A DNA stretch of 64,000 nt from assembly GCF_900637975.1 (NCBI RefSeq), contig NZ_LR134477.1, positions 2,914,001-2,978,000 of the forward strand. The letters run 5' to 3'. A model generated the notes under the pieces. That model was given only the letters and a program-made list of their open reading frames with translations, made no database searches and had not been told where the DNA came from. Each line of letters opens with the position of its first letter. Within the stretch, counting starts at the first letter, position 1. Positions 26,130-36,129 of the stretch are shown in pieces. This DNA comes from Actinomyces viscosus (GTDB lineage Bacteria; Actinomycetota; Actinomycetes; Actinomycetales; Actinomycetaceae). A program made the position numbers and the translations under genes.

Positions 26130-26588
26130 ATGAGAAGAACGAACCTCTCCCTCCGAGCCCTCGCCCTTCTGGCCTGTGCTGCCTGCACCGTAGGCATGAC
26201 TGCCGGCTGCAAGACCTCCGCCACCGACAACGCCAAGGAGGCGGCCTCGCAGTCAAGCGGTGATGACTATCTGCTCAAGCTCACCCAGTGCATGCGGGGT
26301 AAGGGTATCGACGTCCCCGACCCCGACTCCAAGGGCAACGTCGAGATCCCTCAGAGCGAGACCGCCGATAAGGCCATCGAGGAGTGCGAGAAGGAGGTCG
26401 GCCCCGCCCCCGGCTCCGAGGACCTCTCCAAGCCAGAGGTGCAGCAGGACCTGGTCAAGGCCGCACAGTGTCTGCGCAAGGAGGGCTACGACGTCCCCGA
26501 CCCTGAAGTTGGCAAGGGGCTCCAGCTCAATGGCGAGATCCCCCAGGACGTCATGAACAAGTGCTTCTCCAACCTGGGGGACAACTAG
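26130..26588 (+). CDS. Lipoprotein with two Cys-containing DVPDP repeats
   Basis: This 152-residue lipoprotein has a signal peptide with lipobox TAGC (Cys27). The mature part holds two related units: LTQCMRGKGIDVPDPDSKG with a later IEECEKE, and AAQCLRKEGYDVPDPEVGK with MNKCFSN. Each unit has two cysteines that could form a disulfide. The motif C-M/L-R-x-x-G-x-D-V-P-D-P is common in actinobacterial secreted proteins of unknown role. It was started at 26130 after AAAAGGAA. It opens the operon with the periplasmic adaptor, ATPase and permease, so it may be an accessory of that efflux system. Confidence 0.82.
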   Translation: MRRTNLSLRALALLACAACTVGMTAGCKTSATDNAKEAASQSSGDDYLLKLTQCMRGKGIDVPDPDSKGNVEIPQSETADKAIEECEKEVGPAPGSEDLSKPEVQQDLVKAAQCLRKEGYDVPDPEVGKGLQLNGEIPQDVMNKCFSNLGDN

Positions 26589-26590
26589 CC

Positions 26591-27700
26591 ATGACGACGA
26601 TGCACAGCACCCGGCGTCGAAGCTTCCTGGCCATGGGCGTCGGGGCAGTCCTGGCCACCGGCGCCGGGACCGGGGCCTTCGTCACCCGCTCCGGCCCCTT
26701 CGCCGCCAAGCCGCAGCCTACGAAGTCGTCCTTCTCCGGTGCCACGGACACCATCACCAAGGGCGACCTCCAGGGCGAGACCTCGGTGACCGGGACCCTG
26801 CGCTACTCCGAGGCGCGCAAGCTCAAGGCCGGCTTCGAGGGCGTCCTCATCCAGGTGCCCGCCTCCGGCACCGTCCTGACCCAGGGCGACGTCCTCTACC
26901 GCACCGGTACCGAGATCGCCTACCTCATGCACGGCTCCCTGCCCGCCTGGCGCAGCTTCGAGGCCGGTATGGAAAACGGTGAGGACATCCGCCAGCTCGA
27001 GACGGTCCTGAGGGACCTGGGCTACTTCGACTACGAGCCCGACAACCACTTCAGCTGGGCTACCACCCGCGCCATCATGAAGTGGCAGAAGGCGGTTGGG
27101 CTGCCCCAGAGCGGGACCATCCCCCTGGGGCGGATGGTCTTCGTCCCCGGCGACCTGCGCGTGGGAACGGTCAGTGCTCGCGTCGGGGACCGCGCCGCCG
27201 TCGACTCCGAGCTCTACGATGTCACCTCCACCAGCCAGGTGATCGACGCCAACGTCAAGCTCTCCGATCAGAAGCTGGCCGCCGTCGGCACCGCCGTAAC
27301 CATCACGTTGCCCGACGCCATGACCACCACCGGCACCATCACCTCCGTGGGCACTCCCACCGAGAAGACATCCAGCTCAGGATCCAGTTCGGGCGGAAAC
27401 GAGACGAAGGAGAGGGTAGTCCCCATCACCATCACCCTCGCCGACGCCTCCGCGACCGCCAACTTCCAGGAGGTCTCGGTCACTGTGGCCCTGCCCAGCG
27501 AGAAGCGTGAGGGCGTCCTGTCAGTACCGGTGGGTGCCCTGCTGGCCCTGACCCCCAGGGAGTACGGCGTCGAGATCGTCGAGTCCGGCGGCACCACTCG
27601 CAAGGCGCCGGTGAGCGTCGGACTGTTCGCCGGCGGACGCGTGGAGATCTCCGGGGACGGCATCTCAGAGGGACAGACCGTGGTGGTGCCCCAGACATGA
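26591..27700 (+). CDS. Efflux periplasmic adaptor-like protein with peptidoglycan-binding domain
   Basis: This 369-residue exported protein has a twin-arginine-like start (TRRRSFLAMGVG) and hydrophobic segment. A biotinyl-lipoyl-like or HlyD-like beta domain surrounds a helical PG-binding-1 module (IRQLETVLRDLGYFDYEPDN, then ATTRAIMKWQKAVGLPQSG) at about residues 130-180. The C-terminal part is beta-rich, ending GGRVEISGDGISEGQTVVVPQ as in MacA-type adaptors. It probably links the MacB-like transporter to the wall. Two bases separate it from the lipoprotein stop, and its stop overlaps the ATPase ATG. Confidence 0.87.
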   Translation: MTTMHSTRRRSFLAMGVGAVLATGAGTGAFVTRSGPFAAKPQPTKSSFSGATDTITKGDLQGETSVTGTLRYSEARKLKAGFEGVLIQVPASGTVLTQGDVLYRTGTEIAYLMHGSLPAWRSFEAGMENGEDIRQLETVLRDLGYFDYEPDNHFSWATTRAIMKWQKAVGLPQSGTIPLGRMVFVPGDLRVGTVSARVGDRAAVDSELYDVTSTSQVIDANVKLSDQKLAAVGTAVTITLPDAMTTTGTITSVGTPTEKTSSSGSSSGGNETKERVVPITITLADASATANFQEVSVTVALPSEKREGVLSVPVGALLALTPREYGVEIVESGGTTRKAPVSVGLFAGGRVEISGDGISEGQTVVVPQT

Positions 27701-28461
27701 GCCGCATCCTGTCCCTCAAGGACGTCTACCGCACTTACGGTGAGCCGCCCGTGGCGGCCTGCGCAGGTGTGAGCCTGGAGGTCGACGACGGCGAGTTCGT
27801 TGCTATCGTCGGCCCCTCCGGTTCGGGCAAGTCCACGCTCCTCAACCTCATTGGCACGCTGGACCGGCCCAGCTCGGGCACCGTCGAGATCGACGGCGTC
27901 GACGTCGGCTCCCTGCCCGACGCCAAGCTCTCGGCCCTGCGTGCCAGCCACATCGGCTTCGTCTTCCAGCAGTTCCACCTGGCCGACGGCGTCAACGCGG
28001 TCGACAACGTGGCCGACGGACTCCTCTACAGTGGCATCCCCCGCTCCGAGCGGCGCCGCCGAGCCCGAGCCGCCCTGGAGCGCGTGGGCCTGGCCCACCG
28101 CCTCGACCACCGCCCCCATCAGATGAGCGGAGGTGAGCGCCAGCGGGTGGCCATCGCCCGCGCCGTCGTTGGCGAGCCGTCCCTGCTGCTGGCCGACGAG
28201 CCCACCGGGAACCTCGACTCTGCCTCCGGGACTTCGATCGTCGAGCTCCTCCACGAGCTCCACTCCCAGGGAACCACCATCATCGTCATCACCCACGACA
28301 ACGGGCTGGCCGCCCAGCTGCCCCGGCAGATCGCCATCCGCGACGGCCGTGTCGTCGGGGACTCCAGCCGCAAGTCCAACCACAAGGAGGTCGATCGTGC
28401 AGACAACGTCGCCACTGCCGACGTCAGTGCCGTCCGCGCCGACGTCGCCGCCTCGGCCTGA
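27697..28461 (+). CDS. MacB/LolD-type ABC transporter ATP-binding protein
   Basis: This 254-residue ATPase drives the MacB-like permease. Walker A GPSGSGKST, a Q-loop in IGFVFQQFHLADGVNAVDNV (typical of the MacB/LolD group), signature MSGGERQRVAIARA, Walker B LLLADEPTGNLDS and the H-loop in VITHDNGLA are all present. An unusual 30-residue polar and Ala/Val tail follows the domain. It overlaps the adaptor gene by 4 bases and the permease gene by 65 bases. Confidence 0.94.
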   Translation: MSRILSLKDVYRTYGEPPVAACAGVSLEVDDGEFVAIVGPSGSGKSTLLNLIGTLDRPSSGTVEIDGVDVGSLPDAKLSALRASHIGFVFQQFHLADGVNAVDNVADGLLYSGIPRSERRRRARAALERVGLAHRLDHRPHQMSGGERQRVAIARAVVGEPSLLLADEPTGNLDSASGTSIVELLHELHSQGTTIIVITHDNGLAAQLPRQIAIRDGRVVGDSSRKSNHKEVDRADNVATADVSAVRADVAASA

Positions 28462-29722
28462 CCCGGCGCCGGCCGGCAGGTCGCAGGAGGGCGGCAACGC
28501 CCACGGCGCCGAGCGTCCCGAGACCTCGGCGAGGCCGCTTCAGCGCTCACGGCTGCGCCTGTCCGACGTGCTGCGCCTGGGGGGAACCGGAATCAAGGCC
28601 CGCCCCACCCGTGCCTTCCTGTCCGCCCTGGGCATCGCCATCGGGATCGCGGCCATGATCGCGGTGGTCGGCATCTCCGCCTCCAGCCGGGCCCAGCTGG
28701 CCGCCCAGCTCGACTCACTGGGGACCAACCTGCTGACGGCCTCCGCCGGGCAGGACCTGTTCGGTAACTCCTCGTCCCTGCCGCAGGACACCGTCGGCAA
28801 GGTCCGGCTCATCGACCACGTCGAGAGCGCCTCGAGCACCGGACTGGTCAAGAACGCGCTGGTCTACCGCAGCCCGCTCATCGACAAGAACGCCTCCGGC
28901 GGCATCACCACGATGGCCGCGGACCGCTCGCTGCTCGACGTCGTGGCCGGGCAGGTCGACCGGGGCACCTGGCTCAACGAGGCCACCAGCCAGTACCCGG
29001 CCACGGTCCTGGGGCACACGGCCGCCCAGCGCCTGGGCGTCGTCACGCCGGGCACCAAGGTGTGGATCGGCGGCAGCTGGTTCACGGTGGTCGGCATCCT
29101 CAAGCCGGTGGTCCTGGCCCCCGAGCTCGACTCGGCCGCGCTCATCGGCCAGGGGGTCGCCACCAACCTGCTGGGGCACGACGCCAAGCCGACGACGGTC
29201 TACACCCGCAGCCAGGACTCCGCCGTCGCCCAGGTGCGCCAGCTCCTGGCGCCGTCGATCTCGCCGCAGGCCCCCAGCGAGGTCAAGGTCTCGCGGCCCT
29301 CGGACGCGCTGGAGGCCAAGAACGCGGCCGACAAGGCCTTCACCGGCCTGCTGCTGGGCGTGGGCTCCATCGCCCTGCTCGTCGGCGGCATCGGGGTGGC
29401 CAACACGATGATCATCTCGGTGCTCGAACGCCGTCGGGAGATCGGTCTGAGACGGTCCCTGGGGGCCATGCGCAGTCACATCCTCGTGCAGTTCATGACC
29501 GAGGCGCTGCTGCTGGCCACCCTGGGCGGCTCCCTGGGGTGCGTCATCGGCATCGGGGTGACGGCCGCGATGTCGGCCGCCAACGGCTGGCCCTTCAGCC
29601 TGCCGGTGGTGGCGATCGCCGGCGGACTGGGCGTCACCATCGTCATCGGCGCCCTGGCTGGCGTGTACCCGGCTGTTCGCGCCTCCCGCACTCCTCCGAC
29701 CGCCGCGCTCAACGCGCAGTAG
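28397..29722 (+). CDS. MacB/FtsX-type ABC transporter permease
   Basis: This 441-residue protein has one N-terminal membrane segment (FLSALGIAIGIAAMIAVVGI), a MacB-PCD extracytoplasmic domain of about 230 residues (LAAQLDSLGTNLLTASAG onwards) and three C-terminal segments with the FtsX signature MIISVLERRREIGLRRSLGA. The GTG at 28397 was chosen because AAGGAGG lies six bases upstream at 28384-28390. This puts 65 bases of overlap with the ATPase gene. With the adaptor it forms a mechanotransmission-type exporter, probably for peptides or lipids, next to a two-component system. Confidence 0.92.
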   Translation: MQTTSPLPTSVPSAPTSPPRPDPAPAGRSQEGGNAHGAERPETSARPLQRSRLRLSDVLRLGGTGIKARPTRAFLSALGIAIGIAAMIAVVGISASSRAQLAAQLDSLGTNLLTASAGQDLFGNSSSLPQDTVGKVRLIDHVESASSTGLVKNALVYRSPLIDKNASGGITTMAADRSLLDVVAGQVDRGTWLNEATSQYPATVLGHTAAQRLGVVTPGTKVWIGGSWFTVVGILKPVVLAPELDSAALIGQGVATNLLGHDAKPTTVYTRSQDSAVAQVRQLLAPSISPQAPSEVKVSRPSDALEAKNAADKAFTGLLLGVGSIALLVGGIGVANTMIISVLERRREIGLRRSLGAMRSHILVQFMTEALLLATLGGSLGCVIGIGVTAAMSAANGWPFSLPVVAIAGGLGVTIVIGALAGVYPAVRASRTPPTAALNAQ

Positions 29723-29860
29723 GAAGGGTTGGGAATCCCGAGGAGAGGCGGGTCAAGACGTCCCGGTGGGAGACGACTGGGCCCTTGCGTCGACGGCACC
29801 GGGCAGCGGTGACCGGTGCCGCAGGCGCATGGGAGAGGGGCCCAGATGGACCGGGACCGC

Positions 29861-29896
29861 ACGAGGGCCCCGCACAGCTCAGTGCGGGGCCCTCGT
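29861..29896. terminator. Bidirectional terminator after the efflux operon
   Basis: CGAGGGCCCCGCAC pairs perfectly with GTGCGGGGCCCTCG across a 6-base loop, and T residues follow. It lies between convergent genes. Confidence 0.85.
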
Positions 29897-29948
29897 TCCT
29901 GCGATCAGAAGACCGCGGTGCTTGGGGTCAAGCAGGCTCTCAGCCGAA

Positions 29949-30131
29949 TCACTCCGTGCCGAGCTTGCCGTCGACGGCGTCGCGGGCGGTGTCGATCTTG
30001 TCGTCGTACTTGCCGCCGGTCGCCTTCTTGGCCGCGCCGGCTGCGGCGTCCAGCGCCTTGTCGCTGATCGCCTCGGCCTTGTCGGAGCTGAGAGCGTCAC
30101 CGGCCTTCTTCGCCAGGTCGTCAAGTCCCAT
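29949..30131 (-). CDS. MT0933-like small antitoxin-type protein
   Basis: This 60-residue, highly charged helical protein (MGLDDLAKKAGDALSS, KATGGKYDDKIDTARDAVDG) fits the Rv0909/MT0933 antitoxin family. In Mycobacterium, such proteins pair with a toxin gene next door. No toxin gene lies adjacent here, so it is an orphan or has another role. GAAGGAG lies upstream of the ATG. The family match is from memory of the motif. Confidence 0.75.
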   Translation of the reverse strand: MGLDDLAKKAGDALSSDKAEAISDKALDAAAGAAKKATGGKYDDKIDTARDAVDGKLGTE

Positions 30132-30239
30132 GTGTGTCTCCTTCCGTCGGGTGGCCGGACGTCGGATAACGGCGGCCTCGCCTGAATAGTGCCAGGTTTA
30201 CGGTGGTGCGTCACCTATGCGGGCCCCTCTGTCCTGGCC

Positions 30240-30298
30240 GGGGACGTCCTGCGCGGCCGGGGACGGAAAACCTGCACCCGTACGGGTGGCATGTCCCC
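30240..30298 (+). repeat. 59-bp interspersed palindrome-ended repeat, copy 1
   Basis: It begins GGGGACGTCCTGCGCGGCCG and ends GGCATGTCCCC, with a core TGCACCCGTACG at its positions 35-46. A right-half copy ends 40 bases later at 30338. It lies downstream of the MmcQ/YjbR gene. Confidence 0.8.
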
Positions 30299-30358
30299 GT
30301 CTGGAAGGCGGGTGCACCCGCACGGGTGGAATGTCCCCGGCGAGGGCGGCTCGGTCCC

Positions 30359-30826
30359 TCACCACTGCCAGGTGGGGCGGGCGGGGGCGCCTGCGGCGTC
30401 GGCCAGGAGGACGGCCTCGCGCACTCGGCGCGTCAGCAGTGTCAGGACGAGCCGGTAGGAGTCCTCCACCATGTCGGCGGCGGTGTCGGGCCGGTAGTCG
30501 GGGCTGGTGAGGTCGATGCTCGCCCAGTGCCGCTTGGACTGGTGGAAGCCCGGCTCCACCCAGCTGTAGGCGGACCGCACGGCGACGACGTCCTCGGGGT
30601 CGAGCTTGACGTTGGCCAGGAGGCGGCCGTCGGTGTGGGGGATGAGCAGCAGGAACAGGCGGGTCCCCACGGAGGCCACGGGGATGTCCCACTCGGGCTT
30701 GTCGCCCGCCCAGGCGCCGGGCAGGTCGGCCGCGTGGGCCAGGAGGGCGTCTCGGCGGGCGGCCACGGCGTCGTCGTCGACGCGGGCGGAGCGGGCGCCG
30801 TCGGAGGGGGAGGCGGGCTTGGTCAT
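30359..30826 (-). CDS. MmcQ/YjbR family protein
   Basis: This 155-residue protein fits the MmcQ/YjbR (CyaY-like fold) family of putative DNA-binding proteins. Visible marks are KPEWDIPVASVGTRLFLLL, a DPEDVVAVRSAYSWVEPGFH segment and KRHWASIDL near the C terminus, where the family has a conserved W. The ATG at 30826 is preferred over an upstream start at 30973, because the longer N-terminus lies in the 59-bp repeat. It has TAGGCT eight bases upstream. Copies of the 59-bp repeat flank it on both sides. Its cellular role is not established. Confidence 0.82.
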   Translation of the reverse strand: MTKPASPSDGARSARVDDDAVAARRDALLAHAADLPGAWAGDKPEWDIPVASVGTRLFLLLIPHTDGRLLANVKLDPEDVVAVRSAYSWVEPGFHQSKRHWASIDLTSPDYRPDTAADMVEDSYRLVLTLLTRRVREAVLLADAAGAPARPTWQW

Positions 30827-30895
30827 CGACGTCGAGCCTACGGTGTCCTCCCGGCCGGGGGCACTCGACGCCGTCGGGGACCTTCTGTTCCGGCC

Positions 30896-30954
30896 GGGGA
30901 CGTCCTGCGCGGCCGGGGACGGAAAACCCGCACCCGTACGCGCGGCATGTCCCC
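30896..30954 (+). repeat. 59-bp interspersed palindrome-ended repeat, copy 2
   Basis: It is nearly identical to copy 1 (differences in the CCCGCACCC and ACGCGC blocks). A right-half copy ends at 30994, again 40 bases downstream. Copies 1 and 2 flank the MmcQ/YjbR gene in direct orientation. Confidence 0.82.
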
Positions 30955-31018
30955 GGCCGAGAGGCTGCTGCACCCTTGCGCGCAGGATGTCCCCGTACGT
31001 GCCGACAGTCCTGGCAGG

Positions 31019-31228
31019 TCAGTCCGGGACGACCTCCAGGAGCTCGCCGACCGAGCAGCCCAGCGCCTCGCAGATGGCACTGAGCGTGGAGTAGCGGATG
31101 GCCTTGGCGCGGTCGTTCTTGAGCACCGAGAGGTTGACGGTGGTGACCCCCACCTTCTCGGAGAGCTCCACGAGCGTCATCCCGCGGGCGGCCAGCAGCT
31201 CATCGAGGTGACAGACGACGTGGCTCAC
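31019..31228 (-). CDS. XRE-family small transcriptional regulator (YozG-like)
   Basis: This 69-residue protein is a single helix-turn-helix domain: LDELLAARGMTLVELSEKVG, then TTVNLSVLKNDRAKAIRYSTL and ICEALGCSVGELLEVVPD. It is of the type paired with DUF2975 membrane proteins. The GTG start overlaps the DUF2975 stop (GTGA), so both are coupled. The large palindrome at 31999-32034, at the head of the operon, is its most likely binding site. Confidence 0.92.
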   Translation of the reverse strand: MSHVVCHLDELLAARGMTLVELSEKVGVTTVNLSVLKNDRAKAIRYSTLSAICEALGCSVGELLEVVPD

Positions 31229-31989
31229 ACAAGTCCCTCGGTCTCTTCGCGCAAGGCGGTGTTCTCCGCGGCCAGGGCGCTGGAGTGCTGGTAGGTGCGG
31301 TGCAGGGCGAGCAGCAGGTGCGTTGCGAGGATCAGGACGATGATGCTCTTCAGTGTCGGCAGATCGTTACCGGTGGGGATGAATCCGGTGAGTGACTGCC
31401 CTTGGGGGTTGCCGACGGTGAGGTACTCGTCGGAGATCGCGATCCCGGTGATGTGCAGTGCGAGGGAGCTCAGCGTCTGCCCCAGCAGGAGCCAGAACAG
31501 GTGCCCTCCCCGGGTGAAGAGCTGGTCGACGAATCCCGGCCGACCCGGGCGGATCGCCGCGATGAACCGGACGAAGGCGACGGCGCAGGCCGCGATGAGG
31601 ACGAGGTGAACGGTGATGAACAGGCCGGTGAAGAACTGCGCGCCGCCGGACAGTCCGTGCACGGTCCCGTAGATCGTCGAGTAGCCGGAGCTCATCTCCA
31701 CCGTCGCGCGTCCGAAGGACAGGTGCTCCTCAGGCGCGCTGCTGCTGTCCGTGAACTCAAGGAGCAGGCCGCGACCGTTGACGAGGTCCCACAGGTTCGA
31801 TCCGAGCATGAGGAAGGGGGAGAAGCACAGCAGGACCAGCAGGAACGAGGTGAAGGCAAGGCTGACGGGGCCGACGCCGGCATCCTGGCCGGCTGCGGCG
31901 TCGGGGGAGGCCTGGTTGGCGGCAGGATCGGCGTCGTCGTCGACGTTGGTGTCTTCGGTGTTTGAGGAGGCTTCGGTGCTGGCGGTCAT
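31225..31989 (-). CDS. DUF2975 family membrane protein
   Basis: This 254-residue protein has an acidic N-terminal tail of about 40 residues, then four membrane segments (for example LAFTSFLLVLLCFSPFLML and IIVLILATHLLLALHRT). It has the DUF2975 features of a large loop after segment 1 and a RPGRPGFVDQLFTRGGHLFW motif between segments 2 and 3. Its function is unknown; members are almost always followed by a small XRE regulator, as here. The ATG lies 10 bases from a long palindrome, presumably an operator. Confidence 0.85.
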   Translation of the reverse strand: MTASTEASSNTEDTNVDDDADPAANQASPDAAAGQDAGVGPVSLAFTSFLLVLLCFSPFLMLGSNLWDLVNGRGLLLEFTDSSSAPEEHLSFGRATVEMSSGYSTIYGTVHGLSGGAQFFTGLFITVHLVLIAACAVAFVRFIAAIRPGRPGFVDQLFTRGGHLFWLLLGQTLSSLALHITGIAISDEYLTVGNPQGQSLTGFIPTGNDLPTLKSIIVLILATHLLLALHRTYQHSSALAAENTALREETEGLV

Positions 31990-31998
31990 GACGACGCT

Positions 31999-32034
31999 CC
32001 ATATCGACTATCGATGTATCGATAGTCGATATGG
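31999..32034. promoter_or_regulatory. 36-bp near-perfect palindrome before the DUF2975-XRE operon
   Basis: Two 17-base arms (left CCATATCGACTATCGAT) are exact complements around a 2-base GT spacer. The arms contain four TATCGA-type units at 7-8 base intervals. Its AT content stands out from the GC-rich surroundings. It is probably the operator of the XRE protein encoded in this operon, or a multi-dimer binding site. Confidence 0.75.
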
Positions 32035-32111
32035 TGTTCCTGTGCGTCCTGGTCTGTCAAGTGTTTCCACGGAGCTGGCGCTGGTGGTATGGCGCGGTGC
32101 TCCTCGTGGGC

Positions 32112-32170
32112 GGAGACGTCTCGCGCGTACGGGTGCAGGAATTGCGCTCCCGTGCGCGCGAGACGTCTCC
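32112..32170 (-). repeat. 59-bp interspersed palindrome-ended repeat, copy 3 (most palindromic)
   Basis: Read on the minus strand it aligns without gaps to the 59-base family, with core TGCACCCGTACGCGCG. Its 22-base arms (left GGAGACGTCTCGCGCG...) pair with a single G-U type mismatch around a 15-base loop. It can act as a strong terminator for the minus-strand lipoprotein gene beyond it. Confidence 0.8.
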
Positions 32171-32198
32171 ATCGGATTGGGGCTGCGCCCGTCCGGAC

Positions 32199-32933
32199 TC
32201 AGTGGAGCGTATCGGTGATGACCGTGGCCAGCTCCTCGACTTTCTCCGCGCTTCCGGCGGATACGGTGATGACGGCATACTGGCCCTCGGTCTTCGTGGG
32301 GGCCAGGATGTAGGCCCCGTTCGCCTGCTTGCCGCTCATCGTGATGGTGTAGGAGGCGACCGCGGCCTCGCCGTTGGCGGTCTCCTTGGTGGAGTAGCTA
32401 GTCTTCGTCGCCCCGGGCGTCCGCGAGATGATCGTCTCCATGTCCGACTCGGTGGGAGCCTGCTGCATCGGTACGAGGGTCTTGGCGACGTTGCTGTTGT
32501 TGGAGAACCCGTTCTCATCGGGCTCGGTGGCCCGGTAGAAGATGTCCAGGCTGGCCATCTGCTGCTCCAGGGTGTTGACGTCGATGCCCATGGTCTGTGC
32601 CGCCGCCTGCTTCTGTGCGGGGTCGAGGTCGCCGAGGCTCTGCCAGCTGTCAGGAACTGCGAAGCTGACTCCGACGGTGGGGGCGGTCACCTCCTGGTAT
32701 CCCGAGGGGGTCTCCTTGGGGAGGTTGCTGCTCGTGGTGCTGGAAGCGGTTGCGCTGCTGTCCTTGTCACTCTCGGTCGAGTTCGCAGAGCTATCGGATG
32801 CGGCCGAGCTGGATGACGAGCTGGACGAGTCGGAGCCCGAGCTCGTCGCGCTCTGCGAGCAGGCGGTCAGAACGGGGGTGGTGGCTAGCGCCAGGCCGGC
32901 CAGCAGGGTCGCGGCGGTGCGTGTGGTTCTCAT
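32199..32933 (-). CDS. Secreted lipoprotein, Ser-rich N terminus
   Basis: This 244-residue lipoprotein has the lipobox LTAC (Cys25), then about 45 residues that are mostly Ser, Asp, Ala and Thr, a wall-spanning linker. The rest is a globular domain with GVSFAVPDSWQSLGDLDPAQ and a C-terminal VITVSAGSAEKVEELATVI, reminiscent of LpqN/Mog1-like lipoproteins. It was started at the ATG 32933 after GGAG. The family assignment is weak; the lipoprotein nature is strong. Copy 3 of the 59-bp repeat lies 29 bases beyond its stop. Confidence 0.82.
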   Translation of the reverse strand: MRTTRTAATLLAGLALATTPVLTACSQSATSSGSDSSSSSSSSAASDSSANSTESDKDSSATASSTTSSNLPKETPSGYQEVTAPTVGVSFAVPDSWQSLGDLDPAQKQAAAQTMGIDVNTLEQQMASLDIFYRATEPDENGFSNNSNVAKTLVPMQQAPTESDMETIISRTPGATKTSYSTKETANGEAAVASYTITMSGKQANGAYILAPTKTEGQYAVITVSAGSAEKVEELATVITDTLH

Positions 32934-33330
32934 GATGCTCCAAAGGGGTAGGAGGGGAAGCGGGCCTTGTCAGGAGATCATCTTTTCCTGGGAGTTCTCC
33001 ATGTGGTGGCTCCTTGGGGCTTCTCCGGTGTCGGGTCGGCGATTATGTGTGGGGTTCTCATGGTTTCTCCGGGTGGGGGAGTTAGCGTGGAGCAACCTTG
33101 TTGGCGTCGTTGAACGGCAGCGTTCTGTTCTCCATGTTCTCCATGCCGGTCTCACGTGGTCGGGTTGTGTGGTGGGCGCGGCGTGATCGCCGGCGGCGTC
33201 GCCTCCGGCGAGCCTTGAGAAGTAGTCCACCTCACCAGCGGCTCAGAAAGTTGAGCGGAATAGACTCAACCCTGCGAAGGTTGAGGTGGCCAGAAGACGC
33301 AAGACGTTACCAACCTCAAAGGAGGTCCAT
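32934..33330. other. Intergenic region between the lipoprotein and clpB (397 bp)
   Basis: The clpB HAIR site lies at the right. On the minus strand, a 10-codon ORF at 33002-32970 (MENSQEKMIS) has AAGGAG seven bases before its ATG, a possible leader peptide of the lipoprotein gene. Otherwise I see no gene. Confidence 0.4.
33250..33270 (+). promoter_or_regulatory. HAIR operator (HspR box) before clpB
   Basis: GTTGAGC-N7-ACTCAAC has the same form as the dnaK sites. A further half-site, GGTTGAGG, follows at about 33279-33286. This places clpB in the HspR regulon. Confidence 0.87.
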
Positions 33331-36009
<2,679 letters not shown>

Positions 36010-36039
36010 GCCGGGACGGCCGACTGAGCTGAGCGGCGA

Positions 36040-36106
36040 CCGGCCCGAACGGGCCGGGGCGACAGCGAGGGGGCGGGTCCACCCGTGCGGTGGGCCCGCC
36101 CCCTCG
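36040..36106 (+). terminator. Double hairpin terminator after clpB
   Basis: A small CCGGCCC-GGGCCGG hairpin (36040-36057) is followed by a long stem at 36066-36106 whose arms begin CGAGGGGGCGGG and pair with one mismatch. It lies between convergent clpB and the DUF3152 gene. Confidence 0.8.
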
Positions 36107-36129
36107 TGCTGCCCGCGGAGGCGCGCGCC

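Noticed and set aside
30240..30994. Possible CRISPR array from repeated GGGGAC blocks
   Set aside because: The repeats are palindromic, unevenly spaced and spread over 17 kb; no cas genes are present.
32970..33230. 86-codon minus-strand frame before clpB
   Set aside because: It overlaps the clpB control region and has poor composition; only its last ten codons have a good ribosome site.
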